Below are positions 33,301-42,260 of a stretch of DNA of 64,000 nucleotides, piece by piece. Numbering within the stretch: position 1 is the first letter of the stretch; each line of letters begins with the position of its first letter. The notes below the pieces were generated by a model, which worked only from the letters and a program-made list of their open reading frames with translations, was not told the DNA's origin and searched no databases. A program made the position numbers and the translations under genes. The DNA is from Nodularia sphaerocarpa UHCC 0038 (GTDB taxonomy: Bacteria > Cyanobacteriota > Cyanobacteriia > Cyanobacteriales > Nostocaceae). The stretch spans positions 4,778,356 to 4,842,355 of the forward strand of contig NZ_CP060140.1 of the NCBI RefSeq assembly GCF_022376295.1, in the 5' to 3' direction.

Positions 33301-36300
33301 CCTCCTGCTTTGAGAATTGCTAGCATTCCGATAATCATTTCGAGCGATCGCTCGACGCAAATCCCCACTAATACTTCTGTTCTGACTCCCAAAGTTTGCA
33401 GATAGTGCGCTAATTGATTGGCGCGTTGATTCAAATCTCGATATGTCAGAGACTCGTGATCATACACCACAGCGATCGCATCGGGAGTTTGTTCTACCTG
33501 TTCCTCAAACACTTGATGGATACACTTACTATCGGGATATGGTATGTATGTATCATTCCATTCCACTAGCAATTGATGACGTTCCCTCTCAGTTAATAAC
33601 GGTAATGTACCCACCGATGCTTGAGGATTCGCGACAATTCCCGCCAATAATGTCTGGAAATGACCAGTCATGCGAGCGATTCTATCTGCATCAAACAAAT
33701 CGGTGTTATATTGCCAAAATCCTTCCAGGGAGTTTCCTTGCTCTGTGTTTGTTTCCCACATTTGTAATGTCAGGTCAAACTTGGCGTTAACATTATCTAA
33801 ATGTAGAGGAGCGATACCTAAATCAGGCGTTTCTACTTGCTCCATTGGCGCATTCTGCAAGGCAAACATCACCTGAAACAGAGGACTGTGGCTCAGACTG
33901 CGCTCTATTTGCAAAGCTTCCACAATCTGCTCAAAAGGAACGTCTTGGTTCGCGTAAGCATCCATGCACACAGAACGCACTTGCATTAGTAGCTCCGAGA
34001 AACTGGGATTACCTTCTAGTCGAGTTCGCATCACCAAGGTATTGACAAAAAAGCCAATTAACCCTTCTATATCTTGACGATTGCGGCTAGCATTGGGCGT
34101 TCCCAGTAAAATATCTGACTGACCACTGTAACGGCATAGTAAAGTCGCATAAGCCGCCATCAAAGTCATAAACAGAGTGGTTCCTGACTTGCGGCTGAGT
34201 TCTTTGAGCGCTGCTGTCAGTTTTGCATCAAGCTGAAAGGAAAAACACCAACCCCGGAAAGTTTGCACAGAAGGACGCGGCCTATCCGTTGGTAATTCCA
34301 ACAGAGGTGGTGCGTCTGCTAACTGTTGCGTCCAGTAATTGATTTGGGTTTGTAATCCTCCTTCTTGCAACCATTGGCGTTGCCAAATTGTAAAATCTGC
34401 GTATTGAATGGGTAAATCTGGGAGGGGAGAAGGTTCAGCAACCAAAAAGCCGCGATACAAACTTGATAATTCTTGAATTAATACTCCCATTGACCAACCA
34501 TCAGCGATGATGTGGTGCATCGTCAATAACAAAGCAGAGGATTCTGGCTGGAGTTGCACTAGAGTGACTCTGAGCAACAGTCCTTTGCTGAGATCAAAAG
34601 GTTGTAATTGATCTTGGGTTGCTAAAAGTTGCAATTGTTCTGACTGTTCTTGTCCTGAAACTTTTTGCAAATCTACAACCGAAAGTTTGATGCTGGCGTG
34701 GGGAGCAATTACTTGTATAGGTGTCCCATCCACTGCACTAAAAGTGGTGCGTAAAACTTCGTGGCGGCTGATAATCTCGTTAAAGCTGCGTTCTAAAATT
34801 TCTATATCTATACGCCCATTCAGACGAACAGCTTTAAACATATTGTAAAAAGGGCTGTCCGGCTCCAATTGCGCCAAAACCCATAGCCGTTGCTGGGCGA
34901 AAGAAAGAGGAAAAGTCTGAGATTCTGGGTGATTTCCCCGACGCACTTGAGGAATAGCATTGTTATTTTTGGGATATCCCAACGACTCTGCGACTCGCCA
35001 AGTCACATCGCCTAAAAAGTCAGTGCTGTAATACTGTTTCCAAGTATCTGCGGTGCTAGGATTAATGCCCTGATGTTCATGAAATTTTACATCCCCTACC
35101 ATTCTAGACTGGGCATAGATACCATCGGTCATGCGCTGCTTTTTCTCTTTGTAGGGTTGCAGCATATCGGGATGGAAGTCTAGCCCTAAAAATTGACATA
35201 AGCCCTCAACACTGGTCTGCGGTTGGCTAACGATGTCTTCAAATTTGACTTGATACTGGCGCTCTTGGGGAACTTGTTTTAAGAATTCGAGAATATTTTC
35301 ATGGCTAATTAGCCAAACCAGTTCCGCGAGTTCTCGTCTATTGAAAGGATGTTGGTAGGGAAATGTTTGCTCTACTCTGGCTTCTTCATAGGAGCGCATC
35401 GTTGCATAGGGATGACGCACAAGATGAATGTACAGAGGGTTTTGGAAGTTTCTTTCTGCTTGTTTGAGGGTTTCTAAATCTATGGAATAGGAGGGGGTTT
35501 TGTCTACTAAGATTTTATCGCCCAGCCATTGCTGTATAAGTTGGTAGAACTGCTTGGTGGTGAGATTTTTCGCTTCTAATTCTGCCATCAGGGCGATCGC
35601 CTCTTCTGCACTACACCCCCGAATTTGCATAATTGTGCGAATCGTTCCTTCCGTCCAAAAGCTGTAACGTCCAGAAAATGCGGCTTTTCGTTCCCCAAGA
35701 GTATTAAAGGTGAGCAGTTCCAATTCTGGAGGGGCGAATAATTGGGGATTTCCTCCTAAGATGACGCGCAGTAAGGTAGAACCGCTACGATGAGGCGAGA
35801 GAATAAAGATAGCTGGCGGGTTTTTGATTGCGTCGTCTTCGATTGGGGGAACCAAGGGGGGAATCAGGGAGCGCATTTGCAAAACTTTAGCTTCATCAAT
35901 GCGCTCTTGTGGTGAGTCAATAATTGAATTTATTTCCTGTCCCAGTAGTTTTGCGGTTGCTTGTGGGTAATTTTTTTCTATGTAAGCCCCTAACCCCTTC
36001 ACTGTTTTGGTATCAAATAAGATCACAAAGTGAATAATTTCGTTTAATTGGGCTTGCAGTTTATTGATCAGAATCGCACCGCGAATGGAATCGCCACCTA
36101 GTTCAAAGAAGTTATCATTAATACCCACTCTGTCCAGTTTGAGGACTTCTGCAAATAGATGTGCGATCGCCTTCTCAATAGAAGTACGAGGAGCAACAAA
36201 TTCTATATCTAACTGAGGACGTTGGCGTTTTTGTCTGGATGTAATCTCTTTGAGGATGAGTTCAGGACTGTATAGATTTAGAGCTATGCGTTCAAAGAAA

Positions 36301-38945
36301 TCTGCTGATGCGGCTGTTTTTCCCAAACCCCCATCAGCCTTTTTATCGACAATATCTATATCGGATGAAGCTGTTTCTACCAAGCTTCCATCAATCTTAT
36401 TATCTAAATCAGATAAGAGTCGGAAATTACTTGCGGATGCGATTTCAGATGGAAACTCGAATAACCAACCACGATCTTTCTCCTGCTGAAATTGTCTACC
36501 AACACTCGTGAGAAAATCCCTAGCTGGTTGATTCTTCTTTGTCGGTGTATAGAAAACTTCGATTCGTCCTAATCCCCTTTCTTGAGCCAGAGTTCCCAAA
36601 TAAGCCAGCATTTTATGCTCTACACCCCGACCCAGTACCCGACAACTCAGCAGAAAGGTATCTACAAATAGAGCATTTTCTTGAGATGAAAACAAGAGCA
36701 GACCGACTAAGCCATAATCTCCAAAGCGGTCTTTTACCTTGACTACATGAGACTCTAGTTTTCCTAAATTACAGAGTTGTGCAATTTCAGCTTCAGAGCG
36801 GCGGATTGTAGTCAGGTTAAACTGATTCGTACGTTGGGTAAGTTGAGCAACTCTTGCAAGTTCCTCGCTTTCCATTGGGGAAATTTCAATTTCTAAGTTT
36901 AGTTGAGCGAGGAAATCAGTAAAGGAAAGAGAATCTTCTTGTAAACGCTGGCGCTGGACATTCTGTTGATATAGATCAGTTCTTTGTTCGTCTTCTTGGG
37001 TCGTTTGGAGTTGGTCAAAAGCCCAAATATGTGCTAAAAATTGCGTCAGATGATCGCTTTGCGTATTGGGTTTTTCTGGAAGTTTCAGGGTCAGCACTTC
37101 TGGACAGTTGGCTTTAACTTCCGCACACTCCAGTGGATTGTCATCAATGAAGATAAAGCTATCTAAACTCAGTTGTAGTTCGGCGGCTAAAGACTTGAGA
37201 TTTGCCGATTTTGATTCCCAGTTAATTCGCCAATTGACAAGATGATGGCGCTTCAGCACCATGTCTTGATGTTGGTCAAAGACTGCAAATACATCCTCTT
37301 CTTGATTTTTACTACACAAACAAATCAACTTTCCTGCTGCTTGTTGGCTGACGATAAATTCTTGTAGCGCCCGATCAGCCAAAGTAATTTTCACGCCAGC
37401 AACACCATCTTCCCCACAAATACCACTCCATAAGGTATTGTCGCAGTCAAGGACAACCACCTTGTAGGGAGAGCTTTTCAAGGCGAAGATTTTCCGCGCC
37501 AGCATCGTCGCCAGAGCGCAGAAAAAAGCTGGTGTGTAGGGAATATGTCCTAATTCGTCTCCATAAGCATCGTAGTACTGCTCTACTGGGTAGATGCTCG
37601 TTAATTCTTGACTTTTTATCAGATACATACCACTGACATTTTTGAGATCGGCCGCTAACAATTCTGCCATTCTCTCATATAAAGTGTTAGTTGCCGTATC
37701 ATTAGTTGGAGAAGAGGGACAGATACAGACGAAGTAGGGATTTGGCGATCGCATGATTGCAGTTTTCAAAGCACTGCCAAAATCCTTGACAGTTTGCTCT
37801 ATTTGTGCTGTGTTTTTGCCAAATTCTTGTGCTACTGGGTTGTGGTTCTGATTGACGCGAGTAGCGTATATATTAAAAAGTCCTGAACCGTGGAGCAAAG
37901 ACTCTTCATCGACAACAAATTTAAAGCCTTTATCTTCAAGCAAGCCTAGCACCTGTTTGAGGGTACTACCTTCTTGATCATGTACCTCCATGACTATTTG
38001 TTTAATCAATAGCCAGTGATTGTCTTTAATTCCTTGAAGAATTGCTAACTCGCTTTTTTCAGCATCTAGTTTCAATAAATCAATCTTTTGCAGATTATAT
38101 TCTTCAATAATTTCAGAAAGAGTTCGTAATTGAGCTTGATAAGTTTCTCGCTCTAGTCTATCTTTAATAAATTCATCAGCTAGAGATTCTAACGATTCTT
38201 CATCTAGAGAATTATCGCGTTGTAGCATATTCATAATTACTGAGCGAATCGCTTTTTCATCTTGCTCAGTATCAGCTGCAAAACTTGAGAAAACCGAAGA
38301 GCGAGGATAAAAAGTGAAAGTTTCTGATCTGGCTTCACCACCTAAACCGCAATTAAAAAGATGGGTATTTTGACAGTAGAGCTTTGCATTAGTCTGTAAC
38401 TTGTCAAAAGCATGAGGAGCAGGTTCAAATGCGTAAATAGTTCCTTTCGGGGACTTTTGCTGGGCAAATAACGTAAATAAACCAATATTTGCTCCCACAT
38501 CAATAATGCAGTCATCTTCATTGAAGACAATTCCATGCTTCAAATAGACGCGATCGACAAAAATTTCTTGGTACAAATACTCAGTTTCGTACTGATTCAG
38601 GTGAGCCACTTCTAAGTGATTTGGTAAAATGTGGCGGAGGCGATCGCCTAAAACTTCTGCTTTCAAATCATCATCAACAGTCAATTGCAGACGATTTTTA
38701 GTTCCTTCCCAATCTTCCCACCTCAGCAGAACCACATTAACTCCATTGAGATTATTAGCGATAACACTAGTAGGATTGAGAAGTTCTTGAAAAACCTGAT
38801 TATAAGGAGCAAACTCAATAGAATAAGGGACTTCTATTTCTTCAAGCCAATAAGAAAGATAATCCTCAATTGGTTCGCTAGTAAATGTAGCAGTAATAAT
38901 AATTTTCTGCTGAGAGATTTGTGGTAAAAAATCTTGTTTAGTCAT
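30318..38945 (-). CDS. Nonribosomal peptide synthetase 1: FkbM-FkbH-T-sulfotransferase-C-A-T-E
   Basis: The 2875-residue protein has these domains. FkbM methyltransferase (about 90-365) has SAM site IDVGANIGLFTLF. FkbH (about 395-830) has HAD motif LDCDNTLWSG (Asp500, Asp502), FIDDNPLE and a GNAT-like tail; it loads glycerate from bisphosphoglycerate. T1 has Ser953. The sulfotransferase (1040-1325) has SPHRSGSTLLR and HLVRHPYATMRSY for PAPS. C (1345-1780) has HHIIADG 1477-1483. A (1805-2305) has YTSGSTGKPKG. T2 has Ser2354. The epimerase (2400-2850) has HHLAVDG 2538-2544, EGHGRE and FNYLGQF. The by-eye A-domain code DAFFLGVTFK suggests Ile. Expected intermediate: 2-O-methyl-3-O-sulfoglyceryl-D-allo-Ile. 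It is the first gene of the run. No thioesterase is present; the chain should pass to synthetase 2. Confidence 0.93.
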   Translation of the reverse strand: MTKQDFLPQISQQKIIITATFTSEPIEDYLSYWLEEIEVPYSIEFAPYNQVFQELLNPTSVIANNLNGVNVVLLRWEDWEGTKNRLQLTVDDDLKAEVLGDRLRHILPNHLEVAHLNQYETEYLYQEIFVDRVYLKHGIVFNEDDCIIDVGANIGLFTLFAQQKSPKGTIYAFEPAPHAFDKLQTNAKLYCQNTHLFNCGLGGEARSETFTFYPRSSVFSSFAADTEQDEKAIRSVIMNMLQRDNSLDEESLESLADEFIKDRLERETYQAQLRTLSEIIEEYNLQKIDLLKLDAEKSELAILQGIKDNHWLLIKQIVMEVHDQEGSTLKQVLGLLEDKGFKFVVDEESLLHGSGLFNIYATRVNQNHNPVAQEFGKNTAQIEQTVKDFGSALKTAIMRSPNPYFVCICPSSPTNDTATNTLYERMAELLAADLKNVSGMYLIKSQELTSIYPVEQYYDAYGDELGHIPYTPAFFCALATMLARKIFALKSSPYKVVVLDCDNTLWSGICGEDGVAGVKITLADRALQEFIVSQQAAGKLICLCSKNQEEDVFAVFDQHQDMVLKRHHLVNWRINWESKSANLKSLAAELQLSLDSFIFIDDNPLECAEVKANCPEVLTLKLPEKPNTQSDHLTQFLAHIWAFDQLQTTQEDEQRTDLYQQNVQRQRLQEDSLSFTDFLAQLNLEIEISPMESEELARVAQLTQRTNQFNLTTIRRSEAEIAQLCNLGKLESHVVKVKDRFGDYGLVGLLLFSSQENALFVDTFLLSCRVLGRGVEHKMLAYLGTLAQERGLGRIEVFYTPTKKNQPARDFLTSVGRQFQQEKDRGWLFEFPSEIASASNFRLLSDLDNKIDGSLVETASSDIDIVDKKADGGLGKTAASADFFERIALNLYSPELILKEITSRQKRQRPQLDIEFVAPRTSIEKAIAHLFAEVLKLDRVGINDNFFELGGDSIRGAILINKLQAQLNEIIHFVILFDTKTVKGLGAYIEKNYPQATAKLLGQEINSIIDSPQERIDEAKVLQMRSLIPPLVPPIEDDAIKNPPAIFILSPHRSGSTLLRVILGGNPQLFAPPELELLTFNTLGERKAAFSGRYSFWTEGTIRTIMQIRGCSAEEAIALMAELEAKNLTTKQFYQLIQQWLGDKILVDKTPSYSIDLETLKQAERNFQNPLYIHLVRHPYATMRSYEEARVEQTFPYQHPFNRRELAELVWLISHENILEFLKQVPQERQYQVKFEDIVSQPQTSVEGLCQFLGLDFHPDMLQPYKEKKQRMTDGIYAQSRMVGDVKFHEHQGINPSTADTWKQYYSTDFLGDVTWRVAESLGYPKNNNAIPQVRRGNHPESQTFPLSFAQQRLWVLAQLEPDSPFYNMFKAVRLNGRIDIEILERSFNEIISRHEVLRTTFSAVDGTPIQVIAPHASIKLSVVDLQKVSGQEQSEQLQLLATQDQLQPFDLSKGLLLRVTLVQLQPESSALLLTMHHIIADGWSMGVLIQELSSLYRGFLVAEPSPLPDLPIQYADFTIWQRQWLQEGGLQTQINYWTQQLADAPPLLELPTDRPRPSVQTFRGWCFSFQLDAKLTAALKELSRKSGTTLFMTLMAAYATLLCRYSGQSDILLGTPNASRNRQDIEGLIGFFVNTLVMRTRLEGNPSFSELLMQVRSVCMDAYANQDVPFEQIVEALQIERSLSHSPLFQVMFALQNAPMEQVETPDLGIAPLHLDNVNAKFDLTLQMWETNTEQGNSLEGFWQYNTDLFDADRIARMTGHFQTLLAGIVANPQASVGTLPLLTERERHQLLVEWNDTYIPYPDSKCIHQVFEEQVEQTPDAIAVVYDHESLTYRDLNQRANQLAHYLQTLGVRTEVLVGICVERSLEMIIGMLAILKAGGAYVPLDSSYPQERLAYMLNDSQVSILLTQEQLGAQIPETNAQFVYLDSDWQETISKYTQQNLSSQASSHNLAYVIYTSGSTGKPKGITVTHQAVNRLVCNTNYVNLTANHRVAQASNAAFDAATFEIWGALLNGARLVGITKEVLLSPPQLATQLQEQQIDFLFVTTALFNQLVSQVPGIFKTLQTVLFGGEAVEPNWVRTLLQNQPPKRLLHVYGPTENTTFSSWYLVQQVPEGATNLAIGQPIANTQIYILDRHLQPVPIGVPGELCIGGDGLARGYLNRPELTEEKFIANSIAEAQLTSSKKLYKTGDLARYLPDGNIEFIGRIDNQVKIRGFRIELAEIEVVLTQHPQVGDAIVIAREDKPSINSLAAYVVSEGKPPKSSELRSFLKEKLPEYMLPASFTVLEAFPVTPNGKVDRRALPVPELEFNDSTGLVSPRTDTEKKLVKIWRDVLLLKQVCIHDNFFELGGDSIIGIQIVARANQAGLKLTPKQLFQHQTIAELAAVAVTTTSKEAEQGLVKGIVPLTPIQHWFFEQNLPEPHHFNQSVLLEVPSNIQGELLEQALQKLLSHHDALRLRFVPQAEQWQQYNSDVCEDRVLLAEADLSHLAQTEQSKAIELKADEIQRSLNLADGPILRSVLYNCGNSYPGRLLIVIHHLAVDGISWRILLEDLSQAYKQLNSGNNIQLPAKTTSFKDWAIRLQDYAGGEQLHSELDYWLQLKSFAVAPLPLDSLAIASENTVGSSRIVSLSLSEEQTRSLLQDVPGAYNTQINDVLLTALVQSFAGWTGHDSLLISLEGHGREDLFEDVDLSRTAGWFTSLFPVCLQVAGLHHPGEALKSVKEQLRRIPNRGIGYGILRYLSQDAAIHKQLELLPQPQVSFNYLGQFDQTHLAPLGWKYAPESSGSIHSPQGQRRHLLNVNGLVIEGRLQLEWKYSQAFHHQSTIENLAQNYVKTLEAIIDHCLSPEAFGYTPSDFPEVGLSQEELDELLTEIE

Positions 38946-39378
38946 AAAAAAATCACTTTATTATTACTTTTATCCCAAGAATTGCCTTAATAGCATTTAT
39001 TTGTCAAGCATTTCATAGTCTGGTGGAGTAAAGATTAATCTGTATTCATCTGTATTTAATCTGTATTTAATCTGTATTTAATCTGTATTCATCTGTATTC
39101 ATCTGTGTTCATCTGTGTTCATCTGTGGTCGAATAATTCTTGTAGTACCTATAGAGGTAAGAATAGCTATATACAGCAGTTTCCAATTATACAAGGTACA
39201 TCTTAGCCCCCTCATCGCTTGCGGGGAGGGGGTTGGGGGTGGGGTTTTTGTACCTCATAACACCGAAAAGTGCTGTAAAGCTATTTTCAAAAAATTGTAC
39301 ACCCACCCCTAAAAGATTATCAATAATCGTAAATCATTGATAATCTTTTCACCTTTATTAACACAGAGGCGCTGAAAA
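38946..39378. promoter_or_regulatory. Spacer with the likely leader of the peptide operon
   Basis: This 433-base gap is the only large one upstream of synthetase 1, so its promoter is expected here. A perfect TTGACA on the minus strand lies at 39007-39002, but I find no well-spaced -10 box. The gap also contains the decamer repeat tract and a dispersed GC-rich element (39204-39250). No gene is seen. Confidence 0.4.
39037..39128. repeat. ATCTGTATTT(A)(A) tandem repeat tract
   Basis: Eight to nine imperfect copies of a 10-11-base unit (ATCTGTATTTA, ATCTGTATTC, ATCTGTGTTC) end in ATCTGTGGTC and then ATAATTCTTGTAG. The tract at 55577-55694 uses the same unit and the same terminal sequence. Confidence 0.85.
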
Positions 39379-39774
39379 TTAGTCCTCAACGATTTCAATT
39401 ACAGTTGGGGTCTCAATCTCAACTTCTTCAGGCTCAGGAATAGGTTCTAGGGTAAGTTCATTTCTCAGCTTAACTTTTAGCTCATCTGTAATCGGTAAAT
39501 CCTTAATTTCTTTGAGAAGAAATCTCACGCTTTCAGTTTTGCTGCGTTCTGCATAAATGCTCTTGATAATAGTTTCAATACCATATCCTGCTACAACCTC
39601 GCCTACAGAACCTACCATAGCAAGTATGCCTAAACCTCCGATGATGCCAAACGGTCCTCCCAAACCCGTTATCAGAGCGACAATAGCTGCGCTACCACCC
39701 CCTGATGCAGCCGCAATCACGACCAGTATCCCAGGAAAACCAAGACCAGCCAGCTTTTTAACGATTTCATCCAT
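39379..39774 (-). CDS. Small Gly/Ala-rich membrane-type protein of unknown function
   Basis: The 131-residue protein is not recognised. Residues 10-65 are a long Gly/Ala/Ile-rich hydrophobic stretch (GFPGILVVIAAASGGGSAA, then GGLGILAMVG), enough for two membrane hairpins. Residues 70-110 are charged and helical (YAERSKTESVRFLLKEIKD), and the tail is acidic (PEPEEVEIETPTVIEIVED). It is encoded 144 bases downstream of the LamG-patatin gene on the same strand, so the two may work together, for example as a membrane partner of the lipase. The composition recalls pore-forming or bacteriocin-like proteins, but nothing proves that. Confidence 0.6.
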   Translation of the reverse strand: MDEIVKKLAGLGFPGILVVIAAASGGGSAAIVALITGLGGPFGIIGGLGILAMVGSVGEVVAGYGIETIIKSIYAERSKTESVRFLLKEIKDLPITDELKVKLRNELTLEPIPEPEEVEIETPTVIEIVED

Positions 39775-39918
39775 TGGAGTTACCTAAAATCCTTAATTTT
39801 GAATTTTGTTATACCAAATTAAACCAAGAATGTGACAGATAGACTATTGTGAAAACTTTGCAATGAAACCTCTTGATCAAAGGATTTGTCTACATCACGA
39901 ATTTCATCAGTATAATAT

Positions 39919-42054
39919 TTAGTCTGACAAAATACTACACAACTGATCAATTTCTTGACTTCTTTCTGCAATCAGTCGATGGGCTAATGCTTGTAATTTA
40001 CGCAAATTTTCCGGCTTGGCATTATCTATAGCTTCCAAGTCACTTGTGAGGAAGGTTTGAAAGCGATAATAAGAATTTTTAGTTTCTTTATAACTAGGAT
40101 CAAACAACCGTTCTAATTCTCCCGCGACTACTTCACTACCACCATCCATGACAATATTTAACAGAGGTCTTCCCCATTGCAGCAAGCCCCAATTTTTAAC
40201 TTCCTCATAAGGGTAAATACTCGTCAGGGAACCCGTACCCAAAGAAACGACCAAGATATCCTCAGTATTCAGGACTTGTTGATTTTTTCGTTTACTAATT
40301 TGCGCCTCTAAAATAGCCAAACTAGCTGGATTATTAGCCACCAATCCGCCATCGACTAAAGTATAGAAGCCATTGGTATTATGAGAAGTAGCAACACGAT
40401 GGGGCGCAAAATAAGTCGGAGTAGCACTGGTTGCTAATGCGGCATCTGTGAGTGTAAAACCTCCACACAACTTGCGAAACTTTCGAGATTCTGTCTGTTG
40501 TTTTTCCAGTTTGTTCGTAAAAAATACGGGAATTCGCTGCTCGATATCGTAGCTAGTTACGAAAACTTCTTTGAGATTATTTTCTAGAGGGCTGTCTCCA
40601 AAATATTGTTTTAAAATTTCCTCTCTGCCTTCAGAAGAATATTTTGGCTGAATAAATATATCCTCTATCGGACCGATTACTTTTTCAAAGAATGGCTCAT
40701 AAAATATCTCAGCGCCATACTCAAGATATATTTGCAGAAGATCCTCAGCACTGTATTCAGCCACAGGTTCTTTATCAGCATTGGCTTCATCTAATCGGGG
40801 CTTGGTTAGTCCCAGTGCCAGGATTCCTCCGGTTGAAGTGCCAGAAATTAAATCGAACAAACTAAATATAGGCTTTTGTGTCCGCTTTTCAATTTCTGCT
40901 AATATCAATGTGGGGATAATGCCTCGAATCCCACCTCCATCAATGGCAAGGATTTTATATTTTGACTGGGCTTTTGTATTCATAGTTTTTGGCTGTGATA
41001 TATTGAGGGTAACTTCGCTTTCACTAGTTGGGACTGTCTCGGCTTTCTTGTCCTGTTTTAGCTGGGAAGTTTGAGGTATTTGGATGTTTGCAGATTTTTC
41101 GCTCTGTTTCTTACTTCCTTTTCTCACCTTTTCCCTGGCTGTGGTTCTCGCTGTATGAACAGGAGTTGAGGAAACCTCAGTTTCGACAATGGGAGGAACC
41201 TCAACGGATACCGGTTTCAAGTCAGCAGTCACTTCAACCTCAACAACCTCAACGGAAAGTTCGCTCACATCAGGAGACTCCCTTATTTCCTGGGGTGCGT
41301 CTTCTGAACTACTGGCTGTTTGGTTTTGTTCTGCGTCTTCATTTGACGACTGTGCGCTCAAAAATGGCAGTTGCGCTAAATCCCAAGTAGGATTACCACG
41401 CAAGGTTCCATCATGGGCATTTTCACTCTGGTCTCGGACAGTTTTTCCTTCTCCTTCGTTTAACATCCAGTAAGCTACTAATCCTGGTTCATTACCCACT
41501 AGAGGCTGATAGTAATGCCTCTGGATTTCTACTTGTGTACAGGGGTAATTCCAAACGCTAATGTTAGCTAATTGTCCTGTGTAATATATGCGATTGTGTA
41601 AAGTCGCACCAAGGGTTAAAGCACTAGTGGCTTTGTTTAAAGATTTACCTCTTAAAGAGCCAGTATACTCCTGCTGATCAAGATATATGTTCAGTTGACC
41701 CTGATTAAAAACAATGGCAAAGAAGTGCCACTGTCCGATAGTTAATTCTCCATTGCCAAAGGTTTTGATAACATTATCCAGATTTTCATCAATGTATACA
41801 TCTAGGTTCCCTTCTTGATTGATACCGAACTCAAAATTATCACTGTATCTATCTGATGAACGAGCCAAAAACACATTGTGGGTTCCATAGGTAGTAGCTT
41901 TATTGGTTAGACGATGAGGATTCACCCATCCAGAAATCGTAAAGGCTGAACTGCCTTGAGCAAAAACACCAGCAAGATCATTTCGACCACAATCTATGTA
42001 ATCATTTTCTCCATCAAAAGTTAGAACTGATTGGATATTTATGTTGTTTTTCAC
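39919..42054 (-). CDS. LamG-domain patatin-like phospholipase
   Basis: The 711-residue protein starts at GTG. Residues 10-215 form a LamG/concanavalin-like sandwich (FTISGWVNPHRL, GQWHFFAIVFNQGQLNIYLD, GQLANISVWNY). Residues 230-360 are a low-complexity acidic then Lys-rich linker. Residues 365-700 are a patatin lipase: DGGGIRG (372-378) oxyanion loop, GTSTGG with nucleophile Ser407, and DGGLVANNPA with Asp568. The Ser-Asp dyad is intact. Patatins cleave acyl groups from membrane lipids; in bacteria some are defence or toxin effectors. A LamG head suggests binding to glycans or a partner. No signal peptide is visible. The small hydrophobic protein gene follows. Confidence 0.87.
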   Translation of the reverse strand: MKNNINIQSVLTFDGENDYIDCGRNDLAGVFAQGSSAFTISGWVNPHRLTNKATTYGTHNVFLARSSDRYSDNFEFGINQEGNLDVYIDENLDNVIKTFGNGELTIGQWHFFAIVFNQGQLNIYLDQQEYTGSLRGKSLNKATSALTLGATLHNRIYYTGQLANISVWNYPCTQVEIQRHYYQPLVGNEPGLVAYWMLNEGEGKTVRDQSENAHDGTLRGNPTWDLAQLPFLSAQSSNEDAEQNQTASSSEDAPQEIRESPDVSELSVEVVEVEVTADLKPVSVEVPPIVETEVSSTPVHTARTTAREKVRKGSKKQSEKSANIQIPQTSQLKQDKKAETVPTSESEVTLNISQPKTMNTKAQSKYKILAIDGGGIRGIIPTLILAEIEKRTQKPIFSLFDLISGTSTGGILALGLTKPRLDEANADKEPVAEYSAEDLLQIYLEYGAEIFYEPFFEKVIGPIEDIFIQPKYSSEGREEILKQYFGDSPLENNLKEVFVTSYDIEQRIPVFFTNKLEKQQTESRKFRKLCGGFTLTDAALATSATPTYFAPHRVATSHNTNGFYTLVDGGLVANNPASLAILEAQISKRKNQQVLNTEDILVVSLGTGSLTSIYPYEEVKNWGLLQWGRPLLNIVMDGGSEVVAGELERLFDPSYKETKNSYYRFQTFLTSDLEAIDNAKPENLRKLQALAHRLIAERSQEIDQLCSILSD

Positions 42055-42260
42055 GGCATTTTAATCTCAAACTGTAGAAATTAATAATGTTAAATTGTTG
42101 ATCAAATCAAGGTTTTTTTAAGCTTTATATCTATAATGGGAATTATAGACGATGAAAAACGAAGGGTAAAAAAAATACAAAGAGCTGACTTTGCTTGTTT
42201 TAACCTTTCAAAATAAGTTGTTTAATTTTACTGATCCCTAATATTGAAAAGATCAATATT

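Noticed and set aside
38989..39007. TTGACA with TATTAA as the promoter of the peptide operon
   Set aside because: The two boxes are only 9 bases apart, too close for a sigma-70 promoter.
39115..39312. 65-codon plus-strand frame upstream of synthetase 1
   Set aside because: It runs through the end of a tandem repeat and a GC-rich dispersed repeat; no coding signature.
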